DNA of 64,000 bases from Sulfuricella sp. (GCA_041651995.1 JBAZID010000001.1:620001-684000); one strand, 5' to 3'. Positions 33,846-42,324 are shown, numbered from the stretch's first letter. The notes: generated from the sequence alone by a model not told the origin. Translations and numbers: made by a program.

Positions 33846-35597
33846 TCACCTACCACGAATCAGGCGCGGCAGGTTCGCCAGAAAGCGCAAGGGTTTAGTA
33901 ACCCGCCACGATACCGTGCCTTTTACTCTTGCCAGTTCCCGTTCGGCATGATCAATACCCCAGTTGACCACTGGCAACTGCACATCCATGATCTTGCGGA
34001 GACCATTTTCTTTGTCGTGACCATCCAGACAGGTTGACAACAAAGCGTCTTCGCGCCGGATCGCATCATCGATATCTGCATCGCGGACCTCGATTCTTGA
34101 TACCTCCGCAACCTTATATATAAAGTTTCGCAGACTCTTATTTCTTACACTTTCATTAAACATAGCCCCTGCTAAAGCATCAGAAATACCACGAGTCAAA
34201 ACCCAAACAAACGGTATATTATCGCACGCATGCCACTCTGAATCGAAGAACTCGAGTTTCCCCGCCGTATTTACAATCATGTTTGACGGGATGCAGTCAA
34301 CATAATCTCCAGACATAACGATCTCCCCGCTCCCGTCCACCGTTGCTCTGTCTAATAAGAACCTAACCCACGGTGTGAAAACTGTAGCAATCTCATCAAT
34401 GACGGCTTCCCGTGCCATTGCCTTGCGTATTCGACCAATCAGCAGTTCTCCGGCAATATAGTCGCCATCCTTCACAACATGACGAAGCCAGCCAGTATCC
34501 TTCTGCATACCTGGATAAATTAAACCCTTTCGCACCACGAGACGTCCGGCCTCGTTTTCCTCTATGCTCGTTTCGACCTGATAACTAGATTTCCTGCGCC
34601 CACGGTTATACATCTTGGCAAGCCATTTCGGGCTCTTCGGCTGTGCGCCAGACTGCCGAGCCAGAACCAAGAAGGAATTGGCCATGTCCGCCACCAAGTG
34701 ATTCTCGGCAACAACCCGCCAAGCAAGGTCTTCTGCAAAGACACGGCGATGGGTTTCGGGGTAGGTCCGGCCGGTATTGTGAATCAGCAGATCGGCGACA
34801 TTGAGCCGGGAATCAAGAAAGGCGGCCTCATTCAGGATCGCGCCCGGAAGCTTGTAGTCGGGGAAGGGGTAAAAGAACTCTTGCAGCGGGAATCCGGCTC
34901 TCTCCATCTTTTCTGTAAGCGCGCGCCGGCCGAAGGTTACAGGATCGTGACTCCCGTAAAGATCATTGATCCCGAAAAAGGGAACACCGACATGATCCTC
35001 GTTACACCCGTTGAAGTACTTGAGTCCAAGTTGGTTTTCTATGGCGAGAATCAATGTTCCTGCATCTCTCAGGAAAGAACGGGCACATTTCAGGACGGCA
35101 AGAACGGGGTCACTTTCGCGGACAAACTTCGGGGCATATTCGAGCACTCCGATCAGAGTTACGAAATCAAATTTGTCCTCGGAGATGAAATCGATCAAGT
35201 TGTCGCAATAAATCGTAACATTCGGCAAATCGCGGCAACGTGCCGCGGCAATTTGCGCACGGCGCCTGCTACCTTCGACCGCAATGACTGTAGCGCCGCT
35301 CTCCCCAAAATAGCGCGTCATAGCGCCGCAACCGCAACCAAGTTCCAGCACCTTGTGTCCTGGGCCGATAGCAAAAGGCCGCAGGAGATTGTGACGCGCG
35401 CCGGAAAGATGGTATTCGGTCGGCCAGTCGCGAATAGCGTTCGCAAGCTCTGCGGAGGTGATCGATACATCGGTCGCTTTTTCCATGATGCCAAGCAATC
35501 CGGACTCCACCTCGTCGCCATCCGAGTAATCGAAAGATTCCACTCCCTCGCGAGTCCATATGCCAGTAATCGATTCGCAGATATATAGAGGCTTCAT
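33846..35597 (-). CDS. Methyltransferase fused to a kinase-like domain (WbdD-like O-antigen chain terminator candidate)
   Basis: A 583-aa protein. Residues about 65-200 form a class I SAM methyltransferase: motif I VLELGCGCGAMTRYFG at 83-98, acidic strand-2 end AVEGS, then VTLIGVLEYAP. Residues about 330-470 read like a small-molecule/protein-kinase fold: an antiparallel start ending VVRKGL (Lys357), a catalytic-loop-like DCIPSN (Asp434, Asn439) and a metal-Asp FFDSEW (Asp452). The tail ends SWRVTKPLRFLANLPRL, a motif common in polysaccharide enzymes. E. coli WbdD has the same order and caps the O9a chain by phosphorylation and methylation. It overlaps wzt by ATGA. Base composition is more AT-rich than its neighbours, suggesting transfer. 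The kinase reading is mine and needs structural confirmation. Confidence 0.7.
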   Translation of the reverse strand: MKPLYICESITGIWTREGVESFDYSDGDEVESGLLGIMEKATDVSITSAELANAIRDWPTEYHLSGARHNLLRPFAIGPGHKVLELGCGCGAMTRYFGESGATVIAVEGSRRRAQIAAARCRDLPNVTIYCDNLIDFISEDKFDFVTLIGVLEYAPKFVRESDPVLAVLKCARSFLRDAGTLILAIENQLGLKYFNGCNEDHVGVPFFGINDLYGSHDPVTFGRRALTEKMERAGFPLQEFFYPFPDYKLPGAILNEAAFLDSRLNVADLLIHNTGRTYPETHRRVFAEDLAWRVVAENHLVADMANSFLVLARQSGAQPKSPKWLAKMYNRGRRKSSYQVETSIEENEAGRLVVRKGLIYPGMQKDTGWLRHVVKDGDYIAGELLIGRIRKAMAREAVIDEIATVFTPWVRFLLDRATVDGSGEIVMSGDYVDCIPSNMIVNTAGKLEFFDSEWHACDNIPFVWVLTRGISDALAGAMFNESVRNKSLRNFIYKVAEVSRIEVRDADIDDAIRREDALLSTCLDGHDKENGLRKIMDVQLPVVNWGIDHAERELARVKGTVSWRVTKPLRFLANLPRLIRGR

Positions 35598-36868
35598 CTC
35601 AAAGCTACCAAATTGAACCGGGGAGTCATTGCGACATCTCCAGTCGGTAATTGCGGATAAGCTACGTTTATCGAAATTGCATCATAGCGCCGGTCATGGG
35701 CCATTGCCCCGGATTCCGTTTCGCTTGCGACACCAAAAGACAGCAAGAAATCACCACAATCGAGAAATGGCGTAAACGAAAAACAAACACATACGGCATC
35801 GCCAGGAAATTGATCTGGTGTGCTATGCGGACCTAACAGACATCTGGAGTTTGTATTCAAGACAAGCACGCCGAGGGACGACTTGATGGTCATGCCATAG
35901 ATCGGCTGCTGAACGGCAGCATGAAAAACCACCTTCAGCTTTAATTCAATGGTACGTCCAGGCACGAATGATTGAGGATTATCATTGCCGTCTTGTGTGA
36001 TAGTGATTTCTTCAATGGTAGCGGCACAATCTCCCCATCGATTCTCATTCGAATTATAGGCGGGGTGAGTTCGAAAGGCATCGCCCTTGACCAACATGCC
36101 GCCCTGACCGCGGCCCCCCGCACCCTTCTTCTGGTCGCCGCCCAGCATTTCGAGGTAACGCGTCAAGGTCACGGCTGCTTCTCCATCAGCCAGCAATTTC
36201 CCATGATCAAGCAATAGCGCACGATCACAGAAGTGGGCGACTTGTTCGAGTGAGTGAGTGACAAGCAGAATGATTCCACCTTGCTTACGGATTTCCGCAA
36301 TTCGCTCGAAACATCGCCCCTGAAATCGCGCATCCCCCACTGCCAATGCCTCATCGACCACGAGAATGTCAGGCTCCATACTGATTGCAACCGCGAAAGC
36401 CAACCTCACGAACATTCCGCTCGAGTAAATCCGCACCGGCTGATCGATGAATTCGCCGATGTCGGCAAAGTCGGCAATGTCGTCGAAGCGTTCGTCCATC
36501 TGCGCTGTCGTGAAACCCATCAGCGCCCCCTGGAAATAAACGTTCTCCCGTCCGGTGAACTCCACGTTGAAGCCGGCACCAAGCTCCAGCAGTGCGGAGA
36601 TGCGTCCGTTGACCTGGACGGTTCCTGACGTTGGCTTGAGAATGCCGCAGATCAGTTGCAGCAGCGTACTTTTTCCCGAGCCATTGCGCCCGATGATACC
36701 AACGGTTTCACCTTTCTTGATTTCAAAGGAAATGTCCTGCAAGGCCGTGAATCCCCGGTGGAAGCGAATCCGGCCAAAAGTCAGCGCCTGCTTGATGCGG
36801 TCGCCGGGGTGGCCGAAGATGCGGTAGGTCTTGGTGAGGTTTTTGACCGAGATGGCGATATCATTCAT
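35594..36868 (-). CDS. wzt: Wzt, polysaccharide ABC exporter ATPase with C-terminal cargo-binding domain
   Basis: ATP-binding subunit of the Wzm/Wzt exporter that moves undecaprenyl-linked O-polysaccharide across the inner membrane. It is 424 aa. The ABC domain (1-250) has Walker A GIIGRNGSGKSTLLQL, signature-region YSSGMFVRLAFAVA and Walker B PDILVVDEALAVGD. The extra 170 C-terminal residues (GRTIELKLKVVFHAAVQQPIYGMTIKS onward) match the Wzt_C beta-sandwich that recognises the chemically capped end of the glycan. It is overlapped by the methyltransferase/kinase-like gene. Its partner wzm is separated from it by a toxin-antitoxin pair, which is unusual. Confidence 0.94.
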   Translation of the reverse strand: MNDIAISVKNLTKTYRIFGHPGDRIKQALTFGRIRFHRGFTALQDISFEIKKGETVGIIGRNGSGKSTLLQLICGILKPTSGTVQVNGRISALLELGAGFNVEFTGRENVYFQGALMGFTTAQMDERFDDIADFADIGEFIDQPVRIYSSGMFVRLAFAVAISMEPDILVVDEALAVGDARFQGRCFERIAEIRKQGGIILLVTHSLEQVAHFCDRALLLDHGKLLADGEAAVTLTRYLEMLGGDQKKGAGGRGQGGMLVKGDAFRTHPAYNSNENRWGDCAATIEEITITQDGNDNPQSFVPGRTIELKLKVVFHAAVQQPIYGMTIKSSLGVLVLNTNSRCLLGPHSTPDQFPGDAVCVCFSFTPFLDCGDFLLSFGVASETESGAMAHDRRYDAISINVAYPQLPTGDVAMTPRFNLVALR

Positions 36869-36889
36869 GTAATGCTTGTGGCTTGATAC

Positions 36890-37306
36890 TCAAAGCTCAA
36901 TTTTCCGGGCAACAGCTTGAGCAAAACCCTTGAAATCATTGAGGTGGCTGGTTGCAATGGCGTGAACGATTTGCCAGTTGATTGCCTCATAATTGTGGAC
37001 GGCAATGTTACGAAAACCCACGGCCTTTTTCATGCGGATAGCAAGTTCGGCGTTAATGACTCCAATCTCGGCAAGTAAGTCGAAGGTTTGGCCCATGGTG
37101 GAGGGGGGTGGAGTATCCATGCCTGAGATAAGATGCGTTCCGATGTCTACGCAGAGTTGTAAGGCTCGTGTCAGATTGAGCACTACGATGTCTTGCAGAT
37201 CAGGGTCGCTGGCAAGTGTTTCGGCGGATGACGGACATCTCCCCTGGATGCGCTGGAGGCAGCGGCGCAGGGATTCCAGTTTTTGCTCTATCAGTTCGTT
37301 ATCCAT
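36890..37306 (-). CDS. hepT: HepT-like ribonuclease toxin of MntA/HepT module (DUF86)
   Basis: A 138-aa all-helical HEPN-domain protein. The HEPN active-site motif R-x4-6-H-x-Y is seen as FRNIAVHNYEA. In this module HepT is a ribonuclease that is neutralised when its partner MntA adenylylates the Tyr of the motif. It overlaps the mntA gene by 16 bases and lies 21 bases upstream of wzt on the same strand. It has no known part in polysaccharide export, so its position suggests insertion into the wzm-wzt operon. Confidence 0.88.
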   Translation of the reverse strand: MDNELIEQKLESLRRCLQRIQGRCPSSAETLASDPDLQDIVVLNLTRALQLCVDIGTHLISGMDTPPPSTMGQTFDLLAEIGVINAELAIRMKKAVGFRNIAVHNYEAINWQIVHAIATSHLNDFKGFAQAVARKIEL

Positions 37307-37683
37307 GCGTTACGTCTTTCCTTGAGAATGCGACGATGGTAGGGCATGAAGTCCGCTTCATCGAACACATGACGCTTGATGAGTTCCGCATAGATGTGAT
37401 CTTCACCCAAGAGGCGTTTGCCGTGCTTGAGAATCTGCCCAAGCAGGGGTTCACCAATGGTCTGAAGATCAATCAGGTCAACGGGGCGGCCAATATGCTC
37501 TGCGAGCTCCTCCATCAGTGCCATCTTTTTTTTAATTTCAAGGGGCTGCCCCGTATCAACAGCCAGATCGACATCGCTATCGTAACGACCTTGATCCAGG
37601 GCTAGCGAGCCAAAAAGGATGGCCAGGCGAATTTCCGGGTGCGGAGCGAGGGTTGCCTGGATCATGGTTTCGATAGTTTTCAT
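37291..37683 (-). CDS. mntA: MntA-like nucleotidyltransferase antitoxin
   Basis: A 130-aa minimal nucleotidyltransferase. The motif GS-x10-D-x-D is present as GSLALDQGRYDSDVDLAV, with a further Asp in RPVDLIDLQ. It adenylylates and silences the HepT toxin encoded next to it. It starts at 37683 with no close upstream gene: 450 bases of apparently non-coding DNA separate it from wzm. It is the first gene of the mntA-hepT pair. Confidence 0.88.
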   Translation of the reverse strand: MKTIETMIQATLAPHPEIRLAILFGSLALDQGRYDSDVDLAVDTGQPLEIKKKMALMEELAEHIGRPVDLIDLQTIGEPLLGQILKHGKRLLGEDHIYAELIKRHVFDEADFMPYHRRILKERRNAWITN

Positions 37684-38133
37684 TTATCTTAATTAGCCAT
37701 GTATTTTTTGCCAAAGTGGCTATTTGTGCAGTATTTCACTGCTGGGCAGTTTCGCATTTTTTTCTGGTGAATGATATGGACAAAAACGAAGCTAAGCGCA
37801 GGAAGTGCCCTGCTTCTTCACGCTGCGGCGCCATTAAAGTACTTTTCCTTCTTTATTTCGCCCAGTAGGCGGTGGTTCCCGGCACTTGGCTGCGACGTTC
37901 AAATTCCTGTTCGGACAGTAACAAGAGACGACACCAACACCCACACGGCCAATGTCTTCCTTGAAGCGGAGGTATTCACCCCCCTTGTCCGGCAGATCAT
38001 ATTCCACGGCCATCTGATCCAGATCGGAAGCACCATCCGCCTCTCCCCTAGCGTAGGAGCAGTTTCGCATTTCTTGCTGGCAGATGTCACCCTTTCCTCA
38101 TGATTTGATGCCGTGACTTGCACTCAGTCTCAC
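37684..38133. other. 450-base gap between wzm and mntA, no recognised gene
   Basis: Small frames exist on both strands (for example 37771-38103 plus and 37834-38070 minus) but none has family motifs or a convincing start. An imperfect direct repeat built on GCAGTTTCGCATTT occurs at 37746-37759 and 38059-38072, each followed by CTGG a few bases later. It brackets about 300 bases. It may be the scar of an insertion or of a lost gene. Confidence 0.4.
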
Positions 38134-38949
38134 TCACAGCGCATCGGCAAATTCATCACGACTGTGCTGAAAGAAGGCATAACCAAGAATAGAGGCCACC
38201 AAACCGACGACCAACGCAGTGATCCATGGAGTCCACGGAATAGACGTTCCCAAGGCAGCGGCCCGCCCCGCTTCTATCACTGCCCCGAGCGGATTGTGCA
38301 AATAGATGGGACGCAGGACTTCTGGCACGGCGCTCACCGGGTAGAACACGGGCGACAAAAACATCAGCATTTGCACGAACAGCGGCACGATCTGGGTCAT
38401 GTCCTTGATGAACACGCCCCAGGCGGCGAGAAACCAGGAAAAGCCCAAGGCCAGTAGCAGGACGGGAATAAGAAGGAGGGGAAAAAGCAGTGCCTGCCCG
38501 TGCAGATTCCCTGTCCAGGCCAATGCCGCCAGCAGAATGAGGAAATTGAATGCGCCATGCACCAGCCCTGCGCCAAGGGGAACTAGGGGCAGAATATCCA
38601 CAGGGAAGATGATTTTTTTTACATAACTGGGGTAACTGCGCACCGCCGAAGGCGAGCGGGATACGGCTTCGGCAAAGATATTGAACACGATCAGGCCGCT
38701 ATAAAGGACCAGCCAGAAGGGCAGCCCCTCCTGCTGCTGGGGCCAGCGCGCCTGAAAAATATGACCGAACACGAAGGCGAAAATCCCCAGCATCAGCAAC
38801 GGGCTGAGAAAAATCCATAGCACGCCGAACATCGCCCCGCGGTAGCGCAACAATACATCGCGTTTAACCAGCTGACCCAGAAGATAACGATTAGAGTAAA
38901 GTCCGGCGACAATCCTGAAAGGGTTGAAATTACCCATTGCCATGCTCAC
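38134..38949 (-). CDS. wzm: Wzm, polysaccharide ABC exporter permease
   Basis: Membrane subunit of the O-polysaccharide exporter. It is 271 aa with six hydrophobic helices (first at about 38-62). The N-terminal pattern LLGQLVKRDVLLRYRGAMFGVLWIFLSPLLML is the hallmark of ABC-2 polysaccharide permeases, followed by IFPVDILPLVPL and FLSPVFYPVSAVPEVLRPIYLHNPL. First gene of the minus-strand cluster wzm - (mntA-hepT) - wzt - methyltransferase/kinase - GT2-GT2 - GT2. Confidence 0.94.
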   Translation of the reverse strand: MSMAMGNFNPFRIVAGLYSNRYLLGQLVKRDVLLRYRGAMFGVLWIFLSPLLMLGIFAFVFGHIFQARWPQQQEGLPFWLVLYSGLIVFNIFAEAVSRSPSAVRSYPSYVKKIIFPVDILPLVPLGAGLVHGAFNFLILLAALAWTGNLHGQALLFPLLLIPVLLLALGFSWFLAAWGVFIKDMTQIVPLFVQMLMFLSPVFYPVSAVPEVLRPIYLHNPLGAVIEAGRAAALGTSIPWTPWITALVVGLVASILGYAFFQHSRDEFADAL

Positions 38950-38956
38950 ACTTTTT

Positions 38957-39046
38957 CAGAAGATCCGGCGCTTCTTCCTTGAAAGAGAGACCCAGCACAT
39001 TCACTCCGTTGATTACCGCCATCATCATGCAGGAAGAATCCAGAAA
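38957..39046 (-). pseudogene. Remnant of a nucleotide-sugar dehydrogenase (UGD/WbpA type)
   Basis: On the minus strand just upstream of wzm, a short open stretch reads NGVNVLGLSFKEEAPDLLK. UDP-sugar 6-dehydrogenases carry 'G..VLVLGLTFKE.CPDLRN' at the start of their C-terminal domain. No catalytic Cys region or Rossmann domain precedes it. The likeness covers only about 20 residues, so the call is tentative. It would fit decay of a nucleotide-sugar gene at the edge of a transferred polysaccharide cluster. Confidence 0.5.
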
Positions 39047-39180
39047 AAACGGGATCAAAGCATAACCGATTTGTTCCGCCATACACCAGAAAATCAGCAT
39101 CACCCGCGCGGATGATATACAGCATGCCGCACGCAAGACGGATTAAGCGTAGCGATACCCATCATTCAGCCAAGTGGCCT

Positions 39181-39209
39181 TTGGAGCAAATTACCAGGGG
39201 CGCTATAAT
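39181..39209 (+). promoter_or_regulatory. Sigma70-type promoter for ychF
   Basis: TTGGAG, 17-base spacer, perfect TATAAT. RNA would start near 39216, about 80 bases before the ychF ATG, which has AAAGGA at good distance. Confidence 0.7.
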
Positions 39210-39297
39210 GACGTCCCGGCCCACGCTCCCGTAAAAAGGCGGGATTTCCACGATATCCACCCAGGATTCGCTGGACATTGATATTTAAAGGATTTTC

Positions 39298-40389
39298 ATG
39301 AGCCTCAAGTGCGGTATCGTCGGTTTGCCCAATGTCGGCAAGTCCACCCTGTTCAACGCCATCACCAGCGCCGGTATCGCGGCGGAAAACTATCCCTTCT
39401 GCACCATCGAGCCGAATGTCGGTATTGTGGAAATCCCTGATTCGCGGATGGAAAAACTGGCGGAAATCGTCAACCCGCAGAAAGTGCAGCATGCGATCAT
39501 GGAATTCGTCGATATCGCCGGCCTGGTGGCGGGCGCCTCAAAAGGCGAAGGACTGGGCAACAAGTTTCTCGCCAATATCCGTGAGACCGATGCCATCGCC
39601 CACGTGGTGCGCTGCTTCGAAAATGTGGACGTGGTGCATGTGGCCGGCAAGGTCGATCCAATTTCCGATATCGAAGTGATCAACACCGAGCTTGCCCTGG
39701 CTGACCTGGAAACAGTGGAAAAAGCGGTGCTACGCACCAGCAAGCTGGCCAAATCCGGTGACAAGGATGCAGTGCGCATGATGGCGCTGCTGGAAAAAAT
39801 ACGCGCTACGCTGGACCAGGGCCAGCCTGCCCGCAGCATCAATCCGGACAAAGACGAAGAGGCCTTGCTCAAGCCGCTGTGTCTGATGACCATGAAGCCC
39901 ACCATGTACATCGCCAACGTGGATGAGGGCGGCTTCAGCAACAACCCTTTTCTGGAAAAAGTGGAACAGCACGCGGCAAAAGAAGGTGCTCCTGTCGTCG
40001 CGATCTGCGCCGCCATCGAGGGTGAGATCGCCGACCTCGACGAGGCCGACAAGAAGGAGTTCCTCGACGACATGGGTCTGGAAGAGCCCGGCCTGAACCG
40101 CGTCATCCGCGCCGCTTACAAGCTGCTCGGGCTGCAGACCTACTTCACCGCCGGCGTCAAGGAAGTGCGCGCCTGGACCATCCATATCGGTGACACCGCC
40201 CCGCAGGCAGCCGGCGTGATTCACACCGACTTCGAACGTGGCTTCATCCGCGCACAGACCATCGCCTATGAGGATTTCGTTGCCTGCAAGGGCGAACAGG
40301 GCGCCAAGGAAGCTGGCAAGATGCGTTCGGAGGGCAAGGAATACGTGGTGCATGATGGCGATGTCATGAATTTCCTGTTTAATGTTTAG
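39298..40389 (+). CDS. ychF: Redox-regulated ATPase YchF
   Basis: Obg-family P-loop protein that hydrolyses ATP, binds ribosomes and takes part in oxidative-stress response. It is 363 aa, the same as E. coli YchF. Motifs are G1 GLPNVGKSTLFNAIT near the N-terminus, G3 FVDIAGLVAGASKGEGLGNKFL, and the degenerate G4 YIANVDE that switches specificity from GTP to ATP. The C-terminal TGS-like domain holds TAGVKEVRAWTIHIGDTAPQAAGVIHTDFERGFIRA. Monocistronic here. Confidence 0.98.
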   Translation: MSLKCGIVGLPNVGKSTLFNAITSAGIAAENYPFCTIEPNVGIVEIPDSRMEKLAEIVNPQKVQHAIMEFVDIAGLVAGASKGEGLGNKFLANIRETDAIAHVVRCFENVDVVHVAGKVDPISDIEVINTELALADLETVEKAVLRTSKLAKSGDKDAVRMMALLEKIRATLDQGQPARSINPDKDEEALLKPLCLMTMKPTMYIANVDEGGFSNNPFLEKVEQHAAKEGAPVVAICAAIEGEIADLDEADKKEFLDDMGLEEPGLNRVIRAAYKLLGLQTYFTAGVKEVRAWTIHIGDTAPQAAGVIHTDFERGFIRAQTIAYEDFVACKGEQGAKEAGKMRSEGKEYVVHDGDVMNFLFNV

Positions 40390-40446
40390 CCTGATTGCGC
40401 TAGGATTAGCTTTCCTATTTTTAACGCATGAAACAGGAGAACTTAG

Positions 40447-40764
40447 ATGAAAAAACTGATTATTGCCGCCATCGCCCTGATGCTGTCCAGCCCACTGGCA
40501 TTTGCAGGCCCGCAACAGGAAAAGATGAAGGAATGCAATGCGAACGCCAAAACCCAGGACCTCAAGGGAGATGCGCGCAAGGCATTCATGAAGGACTGCC
40601 TGAGCGCCAAGAAGCCCGAAACAGCCGTCGACAAGAAACCGGATGAAGCTGGCGCCAAGACCACCCAGCAAGGCAAGATGACACGGTGCAACAAGGAAGC
40701 GGGCGACAAGGCGCTCAAGAACGATGAGCGCAAGAAATTCATGAGCAATTGTTTGAAAAACTGA
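40447..40764 (+). CDS. PsiF repeat family periplasmic protein
   Basis: A 105-aa protein with signal peptide MKKLIIAAIALMLSSPLAFAG. The mature part contains two copies of the PsiF repeat: KMKECNANAK...GDARKAFMKDCLSAK and KMTRCNKEAG...NDERKKFMSNCLKN. Each has a Cys pair separated by about 20 residues. In E. coli psiF is induced by phosphate starvation, but the biochemical role is unknown. No Pho box is evident in the 57 bases upstream. A strong terminator follows. Confidence 0.88.
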   Translation: MKKLIIAAIALMLSSPLAFAGPQQEKMKECNANAKTQDLKGDARKAFMKDCLSAKKPETAVDKKPDEAGAKTTQQGKMTRCNKEAGDKALKNDERKKFMSNCLKN

Positions 40765-40804
40765 TCACCCGGGCGGAAATAATCGCCCTGTTGATTCGAC
40801 CAGG

Positions 40805-40841
40805 ATGGGGCCAGCGTGGGATAAGCGCTGGCCCCATTTGT
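40805..40841 (+). terminator. Rho-independent terminator after the psiF-like gene
   Basis: The 12-base arms ATGGGGCCAGCG and CGCTGGCCCCAT surround a 9-base loop, followed by TTGTTT. Confidence 0.85.
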
Positions 40842-40924
40842 TTGCCCGATTAATTTTCGTTAAGCTGGCGTTAAGCTTCGCTGCTCTACAATTTGCCTAC
40901 CTTGACAAACAAAGGAGACAAGTC

Positions 40925-41344
40925 ATGAAAAAGATCGCGTTGATTGGCGTATTGACACTGGCCCTGGCCGCTCAGGCGCAGGCCTCGGGCTGGGATGGCG
41001 ATGCCGCAGTGGGCGGTGCAATTGGAGGCGCCACCGGCGCCGTGATCGGATCGGCCATCGGCGGGCGCGATGCCGCCATTATCGGTGGACTGCTGGGCGG
41101 CGCGACCGGTGTGGCCATTGCCACTCGCGACAATGGTTACCGCCGCGTGGAGACGGTGCATTATCGTCCCGCACCGGTTTACTACCAGCCAGCGCCAGTG
41201 CGGGTATATGAGCGTTATGACTACGCCCCTCCGCCTCGCTATGGTTATGGAGAGCGTGTGGTTTATTACGACCAGAAGCCGCATCGCCACGGCTACGGCC
41301 ATGAACGGCGCCACCAGCATCGCCACGATCGCGGCGACTGGTAA
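40925..41344 (+). CDS. Small exported glycine-zipper protein
   Basis: A 139-aa protein starting at the ATG at 40925 (MKKIALIGVLTLALAAQAQA), with AAGGAGA before it and a typical cleavable signal peptide. The mature N-terminus is a glycine zipper (AVGGAIGGATGAVIGSAIGG, then GGLLGGATGVAIA). The C-terminal half is rich in Tyr, Pro, Arg and His, and ends in a His/Arg cluster that could bind metal or envelope polymers. Function is unknown; glycine-zipper proteins of this size are usually associated with the outer membrane. Confidence 0.8.
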   Translation: MKKIALIGVLTLALAAQAQASGWDGDAAVGGAIGGATGAVIGSAIGGRDAAIIGGLLGGATGVAIATRDNGYRRVETVHYRPAPVYYQPAPVRVYERYDYAPPPRYGYGERVVYYDQKPHRHGYGHERRHQHRHDRGDW

Positions 41345-41351
41345 GTACTGA

Positions 41352-41382
41352 AACGGCACGTCACTTGAGGTGACGTGCCGTT
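41352..41382. terminator. Bidirectional terminator hairpin
   Basis: The perfect 13-base arms AACGGCACGTCAC and GTGACGTGCCGTT have a 5-base loop. They lie between the convergent glycine-zipper gene and the mutarotase gene. No long T-tract is present. Confidence 0.65.
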
Positions 41383-41385
41383 CCC

Positions 41386-42291
41386 TCAGGCCATGGCTTC
41401 GGTGCTATAAACCGCCACCAGGCGGTGTTCCTCGCCGGGCTTCACGGTCACCAGGTTCTCGACCGCGTTGGCGGTTTCCACGCATACCATGCCGCGATGG
41501 CCTTCGGGGCCGAAATCGCCCATCTTGTCAGCCTTTTCGACCCACGGATTCCACACCACAGCGGAGCGGGCATTCTGTCCGGCAACACGGATACGGCGCT
41601 TGAGGCCGCTGTCTTCGATCAGGCAATCCGCGCTGGTATTGAGATACACGCGATCGACTTCGCTCTCGATCACGATCGCGCCCTGCTGGGTCTTGCGCGC
41701 CGTGCCGCCGACCTTGTCGAGATAATCGCAGCCTTCGAGGCCGGTGATTTTCATTTTCGCCACATCGCTGATGTGGAAGTAGGTGTGCAGCGCCTCGCCC
41801 AGCACGAACGGCTCCTTGCCGGTGTTGCGCGTCACCAGTTCGACGCGCAATGCAGCACCCACGGTCACTTCAAGCTGGACGGTGGAGGCATGCGGCCACT
41901 GGGCGCGCGTCGCGTCGGTTTCAACCAGGCCGAAGCGCAGGAAGGTCGCGCCCTCCGGCGTGGCCCGGGTTTCCAGCACGTCCCACATCACGGTGCGCGC
42001 AAAGCCATGACCCGGCAGCGTGGCGTCCGTGGCATGCGGCCCGAACCACGGCCAGCAGATCGGCACGCCGCCGCGGATGGATTTGCCCGGGGCGAACTTG
42101 GCGAACTTCGACAGCCACACCACCGGTTCCTGGCCGCGCGGCGTGAAGGTCATGACATGGGCGCCCTGCAGCGCAATGGTGGATTCGGCAAGCGCATTGG
42201 CGACTTCCGCCACCGTCAGACCGCCGGGACCTTCCTTGAAAGTGACGTGGCCGGGAATGGCGAAGGTTTGGTTAAGATCGGAAATGCTCAT
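41386..42291 (-). CDS. D-hexose-6-phosphate mutarotase (YeaD-like aldose epimerase)
   Basis: Interconverts the anomers of glucose-6-phosphate and related sugars. It is 301 aa, as usual. Motifs are GAHVMTFTPRGQEPVVWLS, SIRGGVPICWPWFGPH (phosphate-binding Arg) and LPGHGFARTVMWDV, with catalytic His in GHGF. EALHTYFHISDV and GLEGCDYLDKV follow, the latter with the second family signature. It lies downstream of glcD on the same strand, with a family C palindrome between them. Confidence 0.93.
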   Translation of the reverse strand: MSISDLNQTFAIPGHVTFKEGPGGLTVAEVANALAESTIALQGAHVMTFTPRGQEPVVWLSKFAKFAPGKSIRGGVPICWPWFGPHATDATLPGHGFARTVMWDVLETRATPEGATFLRFGLVETDATRAQWPHASTVQLEVTVGAALRVELVTRNTGKEPFVLGEALHTYFHISDVAKMKITGLEGCDYLDKVGGTARKTQQGAIVIESEVDRVYLNTSADCLIEDSGLKRRIRVAGQNARSAVVWNPWVEKADKMGDFGPEGHRGMVCVETANAVENLVTVKPGEEHRLVAVYSTEAMA

Positions 42292-42324
42292 GATTGGCTC
42301 CTGAAGGTTTAGCGTAGCTGGCCC

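Noticed and set aside
37771..38103. Open frames of 110 (plus) and 78 (minus) codons between mntA and wzm
   Set aside because: No motif, signal peptide, RBS or coding bias that distinguishes them from chance; described only as an orphan spacer.
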